Shown here in pieces: positions 1-7,323 of a stretch of 14,022 nucleotides of DNA (the stretch's first letter is position 1; each line of letters starts with the position of its first letter). The stretch is taken from the NCBI GenBank assembly GCA_023423215.1, contig JAFAFZ010000057.1, positions 1 through 14,022 on the forward strand. Reading direction: 5' to 3'. This stretch comes from Actinomycetes bacterium (GTDB taxonomy: Bacteria; Actinomycetota; Acidimicrobiia; Acidimicrobiales; Microtrichaceae). The notes below the pieces were generated by a model. The model did no database searches. It worked only from the letters and a program-made list of their open reading frames with translations, and had not been told where the DNA came from. Made by a program: the position numbers and the translations under genes.

Positions 1-51
1 CGCTTCGGCGTGTCGCCCAACCGCGTCAAGCGCCTCGCCCTCGGCTCCTGA
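1..51 (+). CDS. C-terminal fragment of an unidentified protein
   Basis: The first frame reads sixteen sense codons, RFGVSPNRVKRLALGS, then TGA at 49-51. All sixteen codons end in G or C, the pattern of real genes in this genome; the other plus frames do not show it. The tail 'FGVSPNRVKRLA' resembles the recognition-helix part of a helix-turn-helix domain, but this is far too short to name a family. The gene begins left of the window and converges on the serine hydrolase gene, with the paired palindromic repeats between their ends. Function unknown. Confidence 0.45.
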   Translation, partial: RFGVSPNRVKRLALGS

Positions 52-73
52 CCCGCCGCCGCTCCCGCACCGA

Positions 74-116
74 TCTCGGAACGAACGGACCGTTCCGCGA
101 ACGGAACGTTCCGAGA
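74..116. repeat. 43-bp palindromic element, copy 1
   Basis: The outer arms TCTCGGAACG (74-83) and CGTTCCGAGA (107-116) are perfect reverse complements. Inside lies a second dyad, CCGTTC (90-95) / GAACGG (99-104), with a three-base loop, and the heptamer CGGAACG/CGTTCCG recurs in both orientations (77-83, 91-97, 102-108, 107-113). Several alternative folds are therefore possible. The element matches copy 2 at 38 of 43 positions with no gaps. It sits between convergent gene ends, where a bidirectional terminator or a REP-like element would be expected, but no T-tract follows. Confidence 0.85.
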
Positions 117-134
117 AGGCGGCGACCCTGCGGT

Positions 135-177
135 TCTCGGAACGGATCGACCGTTCCACGAACCGAACGTTCCGAGA
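135..177. repeat. 43-bp palindromic element, copy 2
   Basis: This second copy starts 61 bp after the first. It has the same perfect 10-bp outer arms, extended to 11 bp here (TTCTCGGAACG 134-144; CGTTCCGAGAA 168-178). Its five differences from copy 1 all fall in the interior (offsets 11, 13, 14, 24 and 30), while the arms are identical. The inner dyad CCGTTC/GAACCG keeps five of six pairs. The copy ends 19 bp before the stop codon of the minus-strand serine hydrolase gene. Confidence 0.85.
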
Positions 178-196
178 AGGGTGGGCCGCGGGTCGC

Positions 197-1369
197 TCAG
201 CTGGAGAGGATGCGGGCGAACTCGCGGAACAGCTTCGTCGGCGGGTGGTCACCCACGTTCGAGATGTTCATGAAGATCACGACGGTCGCGTCGGCCTCGG
301 GCTGGTGCATCACCAGGGCGGTGACGCCGAAGCCCTCACCCGTGTGGCCCCACCAGCCGTCGATCTCGCCGATGCCGTGGGCGTACAGGTCGTACTCGGG
401 CCCCTCGTCGAGCGGCGAGCCCTCCAGGCGGGTCGCCTGGGTGTCGGCCTCGAGCAGGTCGCCGTTCGCCAGCACCGGACCCCACTCGGCCAGCTCCTCC
501 ACGGTCGACGACATCGCACCGGCGGCGTTGAAGACGGTGAAGTTGGCGTCCTGCGGGACGAGCTCGTCGCCGTCGGGCTGGTACCCCGTGGCGTGCGGAC
601 CGGTCCAGCCGTGTGGCTCGGTGACGTAGGTCGTGTCGGTCAGCTCCAGCGGCTCGAGGATGCGCTCGGAGAGCACCTCGTCGAAGTCCTGGCCGGTCAC
701 CTGCTCGATGACCTCGCCCAGCAGGACGGTCGAGGTGTTGATGTACAGGTGCGCCTCGCCCGGCTCCGAGGACGGGTCCTCGGTCAGCGCGTAGCCGATC
801 AGGTCCTCGGTGGTGTAGGTCGCGTCCTGGTCCTCGATGAAGTCCGCGATGAAGGCGTCGTTGGTGTACTCGGGCACGCCGGCGGTCATGTCGGCCAGCT
901 GACCGAGGGTGATCTCGTCCGAGTTCGGCATCTCGGGCACCCACTCGTCCAGGGTGTCGTCGAGCGAGACCTCGCCGTCGTCGACGAGCTGGAGCAGCAG
1001 CGTCACCGTGAAGGACTTGGTGATGCTGCGGATCGGCCAGACCAGGTCCGCCGTCATCGGCGTGTCCGACTCGCGGTCGGCGTCACCGACCGCCGAGGTC
1101 CACTCGCTCTCGGGCAGGCGCACGTGGGCGACCGCGCCCGGCACGTCGTACTCGTCCACGTAGGACTCGAGCGCCGCCTGCAGCTCCTCCTCGACCCCTG
1201 CCGCCAGCACGCCGGTCGACAGGGCGGTGCCGTCGTCGGTTGCCTCGTGCACGGGCTGCTCGTCGACGCAGCCGGCCAGGAGCGCAGCAGCGACGGCGAG
1301 CCCGCCGGTCGCCAGGAGGAGTCGACGGCCGGCCGAGCGGCGCCGACGGTGGGACGTGGGTCGATGCAT
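197..1369 (-). CDS. Serine beta-lactamase-like lipoprotein (beta-lactamase/D-Ala-D-Ala carboxypeptidase family)
   Basis: A 390-residue secreted serine hydrolase of the class C beta-lactamase/penicillin-binding-protein-like fold. An Arg-rich N-terminus, a hydrophobic segment (about 17-31) and the lipobox LLAGC (Cys34) mark it as a lipoprotein anchored outside the membrane. The catalytic set is complete: SITK (Ser115-Lys118), YIN (Tyr209-Asn211) and HTG (342-344, replacing KTG). The mature part is strongly acidic. The family covers peptidases, esterases and beta-lactamases, so the substrate cannot be told. The ATG start at 1369 fits the signal peptide. No Shine-Dalgarno is seen, but a TANNNT box lies 6 nt upstream, suggesting a leaderless transcript of its own. 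It follows deoA on the same strand after 83 bp, and nothing links it to nucleoside metabolism. Confidence 0.88.
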   Translation of the reverse strand: MHRPTSHRRRRSAGRRLLLATGGLAVAAALLAGCVDEQPVHEATDDGTALSTGVLAAGVEEELQAALESYVDEYDVPGAVAHVRLPESEWTSAVGDADRESDTPMTADLVWPIRSITKSFTVTLLLQLVDDGEVSLDDTLDEWVPEMPNSDEITLGQLADMTAGVPEYTNDAFIADFIEDQDATYTTEDLIGYALTEDPSSEPGEAHLYINTSTVLLGEVIEQVTGQDFDEVLSERILEPLELTDTTYVTEPHGWTGPHATGYQPDGDELVPQDANFTVFNAAGAMSSTVEELAEWGPVLANGDLLEADTQATRLEGSPLDEGPEYDLYAHGIGEIDGWWGHTGEGFGVTALVMHQPEADATVVIFMNISNVGDHPPTKLFREFARILSS

Positions 1370-1375
1370 GGAGGA

Positions 1376-1381
1376 AGGGTA
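1376..1381 (-). promoter_or_regulatory. Candidate -10 box for the serine hydrolase (leaderless)
   Basis: On the minus strand TACCCT is followed by TCCTCC and then the ATG. A TANNNT hexamer 6 nt before a start codon puts transcription initiation at or next to the A of ATG. No convincing -35 hexamer is seen 16-18 nt further upstream. The same arrangement occurs before the PfkB kinase and add genes. Confidence 0.45.
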
Positions 1382-1452
1382 ACGATGCGGCGGCGCCGAG
1401 CGTCGGACGTTGCGCGCACCGACTTCACCCCTGCGGGCGGCGGACCGGCGGC

Positions 1453-2730
1453 TCAGCCGATGCGTTCGAGCACGAGCGGCGCCGTCTCCGGCGCCTCGTC
1501 GCCCAGCTCGACGGCGCCGTGCAGCGCCTCGAGCGCGCCGACCATCGTGTCGGGCCGGTCGGTGTGCAGCTCGAAGAGCGTCTGGCCCTTGCGCACCCGG
1601 TCGCCGGGGCGGGAGGTCCAGAGGACGCCGGCACCCTCGGAGACGGGGTCCTCCTTGCGCGAGCGTCCTGCACCGAGGCGCCACGCGGCCTCGCCGACCC
1701 GTCGTGCGTCCAGGCGGGTCACGACGCCGTCGCGGTCCGCGACCACCTGCTCGATGTGCGAGGCGTGGGCGAGCGGTGCGTCGGGATCGCCGCCCTGGGC
1801 GGCCACCATGCGTCGCCACACGTCCATCGCCCGACCGTCGCGCAGCGCGGCCGCCGGGTCGCCGTCGACGCCGGCCAGCTCGAGCATGACCTCGGCCAGG
1901 CGGCCCGTCAGCTCGACCACGGCCGCGGGGCCGCCGCCACGCAGCACGTCGAGCGACTCGCGGACCTCGAGCGCGTTGCCCGCCGTGAAGCCGAGCGGCG
2001 TGTGCATGTCGGTGACCAGCGCCGCGGTCCGCACGCCGTTCGCCTCGCCGATGCCGACCATCGTGCGGGCCAGCTCGACCGCGTGGTCGTGCTGCGCCAT
2101 GAACGCGCCCGAACCCGTCTTCACGTCGAGGACGAGCGCGCCGGTGCCCTCGGCGATCTTCTTCGACATGATCGAGCTGGCGATCAGCGGGATGGACTCG
2201 ACGGTCGCGGTGACGTCGCGCAGCGCGTAGAGCTCGCGGTCGGCCGGTGCCAGGTCGTCGCCGGCGGCGCAGATGACCGCGCCGACCTGCTCGAGCTGCC
2301 GGGCGAACTCGTCGTTGGTCAGCCGTGCCCGCCAACCCGGGATCGACTCCATCTTGTCGAGCGTGCCGCCCGTGTGGCCCAGGCCCCGTCCTGCGAGCTG
2401 GGGCACCGCGGCGCCGCACGCAGCGACGAGCGGCGCGAGCGGCAGCGAGATCTTGTCGCCGACGCCACCGGTCGAGTGCTTGTCCACGGTCGGTCGGCCG
2501 ACGCCGGACAGGTCCAGCCGCTCGCCGCTGGCGATCATCGCGGCGGTCCACGTCGCGAGCTCGCGGGGCGTCATGCCGACGAAGAGGATCGCCATGAGGA
2601 GCGCCGCCGCCTGCTCGTGCGCGACCTCGCCGGCGGTGTAGCCCGAGATGAACCACCGGATCTGCTCGTCGCTCAGCTCGCCGCCGTCGCGCTTGGTGCG
2701 CAGGACGTCGAGCACGGTCACGGTCGCCAC
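1453..2730 (-). CDS. deoA: Thymidine phosphorylase
   Basis: This 425-residue enzyme reversibly phosphorolyses thymidine and deoxyuridine to the free base and 2-deoxyribose-1-phosphate in the cytoplasm. The family signature is intact, GRGLGHTGGTLDKMES (114-129), as is the phosphate-binding stretch DKHSTGGVGDK (83-93). Arg171, Ser186 and Lys190 fall at the same residue numbers as the thymidine-binding residues I recall for E. coli DeoA. The C-terminal alpha/beta domain is complete (REDP-type region near 345, ending LVLERIG), and the length is normal. I chose the GTG at 2730, two bases after the cdd stop. It gives MATVTVLDVLRTKRDG, which aligns with family N-termini; a second GTG three codons later is possible. 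It is the last gene of the transporter-cdd-deoA operon and is probably translationally coupled to cdd. Uridine may be a secondary substrate. Confidence 0.96.
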   Translation of the reverse strand: MATVTVLDVLRTKRDGGELSDEQIRWFISGYTAGEVAHEQAAALLMAILFVGMTPRELATWTAAMIASGERLDLSGVGRPTVDKHSTGGVGDKISLPLAPLVAACGAAVPQLAGRGLGHTGGTLDKMESIPGWRARLTNDEFARQLEQVGAVICAAGDDLAPADRELYALRDVTATVESIPLIASSIMSKKIAEGTGALVLDVKTGSGAFMAQHDHAVELARTMVGIGEANGVRTAALVTDMHTPLGFTAGNALEVRESLDVLRGGGPAAVVELTGRLAEVMLELAGVDGDPAAALRDGRAMDVWRRMVAAQGGDPDAPLAHASHIEQVVADRDGVVTRLDARRVGEAAWRLGAGRSRKEDPVSEGAGVLWTSRPGDRVRKGQTLFELHTDRPDTMVGALEALHGAVELGDEAPETAPLVLERIG

Positions 2731-2732
2731 GG

Positions 2733-3194
2733 TCAGCCCCGGCGCTCCGGCACGTCGGCGGGTCCGAACGCGTCCGGCAGCAGCTCGTCCAGGGTGACGA
2801 CGCCGCGGTCGAGCTCGATGAGCAGCTCGCCACCGCCGAACTCGTAGAGGAACTGCCGGCACCGACCGCAGGGAGCGATCGGCTCGTGGTCGCCGGCGAC
2901 GACCGCCAGGGCGACGGGGCGGGGCGCGCCCGCGGCGACGAGGTGCCCGCACAGGTTCACCTCGGCGCAGATCCCGATGCCGATGCTGGCGTTCTCGACG
3001 TTGCACCCGGTCACGATCGTGCCGTCCTCGCACAGCGCGGCGGCACCGACACGCACGCCCGAGTACGGGGCGTACGCCCGCTCGACCACGTCACGTGCAC
3101 GCTCCCGGAGGGTCACCCAGTCGACCTCCTGCGCCGCTCGGTCGAGCGTCGGGTCCTCGGTCGTGGGCGTCGGGTCCTCCACGGTGTGCGTCAT
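2733..3194 (-). CDS. cdd: Cytidine deaminase
   Basis: A 153-residue homotetramer-type cytidine deaminase that hydrolyses cytidine and deoxycytidine to uridine and deoxyuridine plus ammonia. The zinc site is complete: Cys76-Ala-Glu78 (Cys ligand and catalytic Glu) and PCGRC with Cys109 and Cys112. The substrate-binding CNVENAS is at 64-70. The residue after CAE is Val, where many family members have Arg (CAER); actinobacterial enzymes often lack that Arg. The first 25 or so residues, rich in Thr, Asp and Pro, are an extra acidic leader before the conserved start at 'VDWVTLRERA'. The ATG at 3194 overlaps the preceding permease stop as ATGA, so translation is coupled to the transporter. Its product is a substrate class for the deoA product two bases downstream. 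Confidence 0.95.
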   Translation of the reverse strand: MTHTVEDPTPTTEDPTLDRAAQEVDWVTLRERARDVVERAYAPYSGVRVGAAALCEDGTIVTGCNVENASIGIGICAEVNLCGHLVAAGAPRPVALAVVAGDHEPIAPCGRCRQFLYEFGGGELLIELDRGVVTLDELLPDAFGPADVPERRG

Positions 3195-4501
3195 CCCTTC
3201 ACGTAGGGCTGCCCGTCGGCCGCGGGGGCACGGGAGCGGCCGACGAAGCCGGCCACCACGAGCAGCGTCACCACGTACGGTGCCATGAGGAGGAACTGCG
3301 AGGGGATCGGCGTGTCGATGATGGCGAGCTTGGTCTGCAGCGCCTCGGCGAAGCCGAACAGCAGAGCGGCGCCCAGCGCGCCGACCGGGTTCCAGCGGCC
3401 GAAGATCATCGCGGCCAGCGCGATGTACCCGCGGCCCGCCGTCATGTTGTCCTCGAACGAGCCGAGCGAGCCGAGCGACAGGAACGAGCCGGCCAGACCG
3501 GCCATCGCGCCGCCCAGGATGACGCTGCGGTAGCGCACCCGGTAGACGTCGATCCCGACGGTGTCGGCGGCCTTCGGGTGCTCGCCCACCGAGCGCACCC
3601 GCAGCCCCCACCGGCTGCGGAACAGCGCCCAGGTCAGGAGCGGCACCAGCACGAACATGAGGTAGACGAAGACGTTCTGGCGGAACAGCACCGGGCCGAT
3701 GACCGGGATGGAGGACAGGCCCGGGATGGCGACCGGGGTGAACGTGCCGGCGCGGTTCAGGTCCGGGTAGTCGCGCAGCAGCCCGGAGGCGAGGAAGCTC
3801 GTGATGCCCAGTGCGAACAGGTTGAGCACCGTGCCCGAGATGATCTGGTCGACCCGGAAGGTGATGCTCAGCCAGGCGTGCAGCGAGGCGAGGACCGCGC
3901 CGGCGACGATGCCGAGCGCCAGGCCGATCCACAGGTTGCCCGCTGCGCTGGCGACCACCGCACCGGCGAACGCGGCGAACAGCATCATCCCCTCGATCGC
4001 GATGTTCACGACGCCGGCACGCTCGCAGAGGATGCCCGCCATCGCGCCGAGGGCGATCGGCGTCGTGCGGGAGACGGTGGTCTGGAGCATGCCGACGAGC
4101 GAGAAGTCCTGGCCCCGGGTGGCCCAGACCAGGAACGCGAAGCACACCAGCGTGATGACGCCGACGGTCACCAGACCACGGCGCCGGAAGCCCTTCGCCA
4201 GCTGGATGCCGCCGAAGATCGCGCAGAGCACGCCGATGAGCAGCGCGGTGCCGCGGGCGGGCAGCGTCAGGAAGAAGGCGTCGTCGCCGCCGCCCTCGGA
4301 CAGGCCGAACGAGCTCTGGAGCCCGCCCTCGCTGCCCAGGCCGAAGAGCACCATCACCGCGACGCCGACGACCAGGTAGGCGATGCCGGCGGCCCGGGCC
4401 CGGCGTCGGGCGCGCGACTCGACGGCGTCGACGGCCGCACTCGTCGCGTCGGACCCGTCGGCGGGAGCCGGAGCGGTGTCGGAGGTGAGCGGTCGGCTCA
4501 T
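3191..4501 (-). CDS. Nucleoside ABC transporter permease, NupQ/YufQ-like
   Basis: A 436-residue inner-membrane permease of the BPD_transp_2 family, second of two forming the heterodimeric channel. The family hallmark CERAGVVNIAIEGMML lies at 159-174. The coupling stretch RVRSVGEHPKAADTVGIDVYRVRY (301-324) should contact the ATPase, and GRWNPVGALGAALLFG follows at 368-383. Hydrophobic segments begin near 40, 84, 110, 147, 175, 192, 222, 278, 328, 360 and 405. The N-terminal 36 residues are hydrophilic and disordered-looking, ending in an Arg-rich 'RARRRARA' before the first membrane span. The protein is longer than the roughly 320 residues typical of this subunit because of this tail and two additional N-terminal membrane spans. 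The ATG at 4501 shares one base with the preceding permease stop (TGATG). Nucleoside rather than sugar specificity is inferred from the BMP partner and the cdd-deoA neighbours. Confidence 0.93.
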   Translation of the reverse strand: MSRPLTSDTAPAPADGSDATSAAVDAVESRARRRARAAGIAYLVVGVAVMVLFGLGSEGGLQSSFGLSEGGGDDAFFLTLPARGTALLIGVLCAIFGGIQLAKGFRRRGLVTVGVITLVCFAFLVWATRGQDFSLVGMLQTTVSRTTPIALGAMAGILCERAGVVNIAIEGMMLFAAFAGAVVASAAGNLWIGLALGIVAGAVLASLHAWLSITFRVDQIISGTVLNLFALGITSFLASGLLRDYPDLNRAGTFTPVAIPGLSSIPVIGPVLFRQNVFVYLMFVLVPLLTWALFRSRWGLRVRSVGEHPKAADTVGIDVYRVRYRSVILGGAMAGLAGSFLSLGSLGSFEDNMTAGRGYIALAAMIFGRWNPVGALGAALLFGFAEALQTKLAIIDTPIPSQFLLMAPYVVTLLVVAGFVGRSRAPAADGQPYVKG

Positions 4502-5703
4502 CACTTCCCCCAGTTCGTGGTGAACGCGGGCGTGTCGGTGCCGTCGGCACGCACCCGGTAGATGGCCCGGACGAGCATCGGCGCGGCGACGAACATGATG
4601 ATCAGCGCCTGGATCACGATCACGATGTCGACGGGCGTGGACGTCTCGGACTGCATGCGCAGGGCACCCGCCTGCATGCCGCCGAACAGCAGTGCCGCGA
4701 AGAACACGCCGACCGGGTTCGACCGGCCGAGCAGCGCGACGGCGATGGCGTCGTAGCCCGTGGCGGGCAGGCCGCCGGTGATGAGCGGCGTGATGCCCAG
4801 CACGATCGAGGCGCCCGCCAGGCCCGAGAGCCCGCCGGCGAACGCCATGGCGCCGACGATGAGCAGGCCGGTCCGCATGCCGGCGTAGCGGGCGGCGTCC
4901 TGGTTCAGGCCCAGCGCCTGGACCTGGAACCCGAGCGTCGAGCGCCGCAGGATCCACCACACGAACGCGACTGCGAGCAGCGCGAGCAGGATGCCGAGGT
5001 TGACGCGCAGGTCGTCGGTGAAGCGGGGCAGCCGGGCCGAATCCGCGACCCGCTTCGACACGGGGTTCTCGCGTCCGGGCGGCAGGAACGCCCGGGTGGT
5101 CAGCAGCCAGTCCAGGAACCGCAGCGCGATGAAGTTCAACATGATGGTCGTGATGACCTCGTGCGCACCGGTCGTGGCGCGCAGCACGCCGGCGAGGCCC
5201 GCCCACAGCGCACCGCCGACGAAGCCCGCCAGGACGGCCAGGGTGACGTGCAGCGGGCCGGGCAGGTCGAAGGTGAAGCCGACGTAGCCGGCGAGCACCG
5301 TGCCCATGATGATCTGGCCGGCGGCGCCGATGTTGAACAGTCCCGCCTTGAACGCGAACGCCACCGACAGGCCGGCGAACACGAGCGGCGTGGTCAGCGT
5401 GAGGGTCTCGGAGATCGCGCGGCGACTGCCCACCGCACCCTCGAACAGGGCCGAGTACGCGTTCCAGACGGCGTCGAACGAGCGCGACAGCGCGCGCATC
5501 GGGTCGTTGAAGAACCGGGCCCACGCGTAGAGGCAGTCGGGGTCGGTGAAGATGATGAGCAGCCCGCCGACCAGCAGTGCGGACAGCAGCGCCAACGCCG
5601 GCACCTTGACCGCCCGCAGGAGCCGGCGCACGGGTGAGACCCCGGGGGGTGCGCCCGGCGGTGCCGCCCCGGGATCGTCGAGCACCTCGGCGGCAGCGGT
5701 CAC
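4501..5703 (-). CDS. Nucleoside ABC transporter permease, NupP/YufP-like
   Basis: A 400-residue inner-membrane permease of the BPD_transp_2 family, partner of the following permease. Its hallmarks are FKAGLFNIGAAGQIIMG (118-134) and GAHEVITTIMLNFIALR (179-195), the signature region of the longer permease in BMP-linked nucleoside importers. GLNQDAARYAGM (265-276) is the likely ATPase-coupling loop. The N-terminal 28 residues are Pro/Ala-rich and cytoplasmic, followed by a membrane span at about 34-52. The loop 'DPDCLYAWARFFNDPMRALSRSF' and the FxxxG-type segment before the core are usual for this subunit. The start is GTG at 5703, overlapping the ATPase stop as GTGA. Both permeases and the ATPase appear intact. 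Confidence 0.93.
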   Translation of the reverse strand: MTAAAEVLDDPGAAPPGAPPGVSPVRRLLRAVKVPALALLSALLVGGLLIIFTDPDCLYAWARFFNDPMRALSRSFDAVWNAYSALFEGAVGSRRAISETLTLTTPLVFAGLSVAFAFKAGLFNIGAAGQIIMGTVLAGYVGFTFDLPGPLHVTLAVLAGFVGGALWAGLAGVLRATTGAHEVITTIMLNFIALRFLDWLLTTRAFLPPGRENPVSKRVADSARLPRFTDDLRVNLGILLALLAVAFVWWILRRSTLGFQVQALGLNQDAARYAGMRTGLLIVGAMAFAGGLSGLAGASIVLGITPLITGGLPATGYDAIAVALLGRSNPVGVFFAALLFGGMQAGALRMQSETSTPVDIVIVIQALIIMFVAAPMLVRAIYRVRADGTDTPAFTTNWGK

Positions 5704-7283
5704 CGGATCTCCTCGTCGTCGAGCGTGCGGTCGGTCGGGCCGAGCTCGTCGGCGCCGTCGACCGGCGTCGGCAGCTGGGACAGCGGCGTGCCGGCCATCA
5801 TCAGGCCGATCGACTCGCGGTCGGTCGACGCCCGGTCGACCACACCGATGAACCGCCCCCGGTACATCACCGCGATGCGGTCCGCGAGGGCCAGGACCTC
5901 GTCGAGCTCCGCGGACACGATCAGCACCGCGGCGCCGCCGTCGCGGGCGTCGACGATGCGCCGGTGGATGTACTGGATCGACCCGACGTCCAGGCCGCGG
6001 GTCGGCTGCGACGCGATGAGCAGCCGGTCCGAGTGGCTGAACTCGCGGGCGACGATGACCTTCTGCTGGTTGCCGCCCGAGAGCGTGTCGATCGTGACCT
6101 CGACCGACGGCGCCCGGATGTCGAACGCGTCCTTCTGCGCCTCGGCGTTCTCCTTCACCGCACCACGCTGGCGGGCGAGTCCCTTGGCGAAGGGCGACCG
6201 CCGGAACGTGTTCAGCACCAGGTTGTCGGCGATGGAGAAGGAGCCGACCATGCCGTCGCGCTGGCGGTCCTCGGGCACGTGGCCGACGCCGCGGCCGAAG
6301 AGCTCGCTCGGCGACCGGCCGGTGACGTCCTCGCCGTCGAGCAGCACCGTGCCCGCTGCCGGCGTCGCCAGCCCCGTCAGGGCCTCGACGAGCTCGGTCT
6401 GGCCGTTGCCCTGGACGCCTGCCACCGCCAGGATCTCGCCGGCGTGCACGGTCAGGTCGACCTCGTCGACGGCGACGTGACCGCGTGGGTCGGCGACCAC
6501 CAGACCACGCACCTCGAGCACCGGCTCACCCGGTTCGGCCGGTGTCTTGTCGACGACCAGCTGCACCTCTCGCCCGACCATCATCGAGGCGAGGCGCTGC
6601 GGGTCCGTCTCGGCCGGCGTCGTGTGGCCCACCACGCGGCCGCCGCGCAGCACGGCGATCTTGTCGGCGAGCCGCATGACCTCACCGAGCTTGTGGCTGA
6701 TGAAGATGATCGACTTCCCGTCGTCCGCCAGCCCGCGCACGACCCGCTCGAGCTCGGCGGTCTCCGCCGGGGTCAGCACGGCGGTGGGCTCGTCCAGGAT
6801 GAGGCACTCCGCGTCGCGGTAGAGCGCCTTGAGGATCTCGGCCCGCTGCTGCACGCCGACGGGCAGGTCCTCGACCAGCGCATCCGGATCGACAGCCAGC
6901 CCGTAGCGCTCGGACAGCTCGACGATGCGCGCCCGGGCGGCACGCAGGTCCAGGCGCCCGAACGGCCCGACGCTCTCGTTGCCGAGCATCAGGTTCTCGG
7001 TCACGGTGAAGACCGGCACCAACATGAAGTGCTGGTGGACCATGCCGATGCCCGCGGCGATCGCGTCGGCGGGGGACTGGCACTCGACGACGCGGCCGTC
7101 GATGACGATCTCGCCCTCGTCCGCCCGGTACAGCCCGTAGAGGACGTTCATGAGCGTGGACTTGCCCGCCCCGTTCTCGCCCAGCAGGGCGAGGACCTCT
7201 CCGCTTTCGCGGGTGTGGCCCACGTCCTGGTTGGCCACGACTCCGGGGAACCGCTTGGTGATCCCCCGGAGCTCGACCTTCAT
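5700..7283 (-). CDS. Nucleoside ABC transporter ATP-binding protein (two fused ATPase domains)
   Basis: This 527-residue cytoplasmic ATPase energises nucleoside import. Domain 1 (about 1-240) carries Walker A GENGAGKST (35-43), Q-loop Gln84 in VHQHFMLVP, the variant signature LPVGVQQRAEI (140-150), Walker B CLILDEPTAVLTP (160-172) and switch His197. Domain 2 (about 255-500) has a degenerate Walker A, GVQGNGQTEL, with no Lys, but a good LSGGNQQKV signature and the degenerate Walker B IASQPTRGLDVGS. One active and one structural nucleotide site is the rule in this RbsA/NupO-type family, so these changes are not damage. The ATG at 7283 has a strong Shine-Dalgarno. The last 25 or so residues (GADELGPTDRTLDDEEIR) are an acidic tail. 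It is second in the operon, 40 nt after the binding-protein gene. Confidence 0.95.
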   Translation of the reverse strand: MKVELRGITKRFPGVVANQDVGHTRESGEVLALLGENGAGKSTLMNVLYGLYRADEGEIVIDGRVVECQSPADAIAAGIGMVHQHFMLVPVFTVTENLMLGNESVGPFGRLDLRAARARIVELSERYGLAVDPDALVEDLPVGVQQRAEILKALYRDAECLILDEPTAVLTPAETAELERVVRGLADDGKSIIFISHKLGEVMRLADKIAVLRGGRVVGHTTPAETDPQRLASMMVGREVQLVVDKTPAEPGEPVLEVRGLVVADPRGHVAVDEVDLTVHAGEILAVAGVQGNGQTELVEALTGLATPAAGTVLLDGEDVTGRSPSELFGRGVGHVPEDRQRDGMVGSFSIADNLVLNTFRRSPFAKGLARQRGAVKENAEAQKDAFDIRAPSVEVTIDTLSGGNQQKVIVAREFSHSDRLLIASQPTRGLDVGSIQYIHRRIVDARDGGAAVLIVSAELDEVLALADRIAVMYRGRFIGVVDRASTDRESIGLMMAGTPLSQLPTPVDGADELGPTDRTLDDEEIR

Positions 7284-7291
7284 GGGTTGCT

Positions 7292-7297
7292 CCTCCT
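7292..7297 (-). promoter_or_regulatory. Strong ribosome binding site for the ABC ATPase
   Basis: Minus-strand AGGAGG, within GAGGAGGAG, stands 8 nt before the ATG at 7283. It is the only consensus-strength Shine-Dalgarno inside the operon; the genes downstream start within or next to the preceding stop codon. The 40-nt gap upstream of the ATPase also holds the perfect palindrome GTGCGCGCAC (7303-7312). Confidence 0.75.
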
Positions 7298-7323
7298 CGA
7301 GCGTGCGCGCACCGAGCGCGTGA

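Noticed and set aside
289..300. Possible frameshift or degenerate domain in the ABC ATPase second half
   Set aside because: Residues 289-298 lack the Walker A lysine, but this is the normal state of the second ATPase domain in RbsA/NupO-type proteins; the frame is open and the LSGGNQQ signature is intact. (Range given as protein residues.)
245..2847. Long plus-strand open frames opposite the serine hydrolase and deoA genes (245-2230 and 1240-2847)
   Set aside because: They mirror confirmed genes, give Arg/Gly/Ala- or Ser-rich low-complexity proteins without recognisable domains, and arise because stop codons are rare in DNA this GC-rich.
3095..4561. 488-codon plus-strand frame opposite the second permease
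   Set aside because: It is antisense to a membrane protein with clear family motifs, and its translation is His/Glu/Arg/Gln-rich, the usual shadow of hydrophobic codons.
7303..7312. GTGCGCGCAC palindrome between bmp and the ATPase as a terminator or attenuator
   Set aside because: It has no loop and no T-tract, and alternating GC palindromes of this size are expected often at this base composition.
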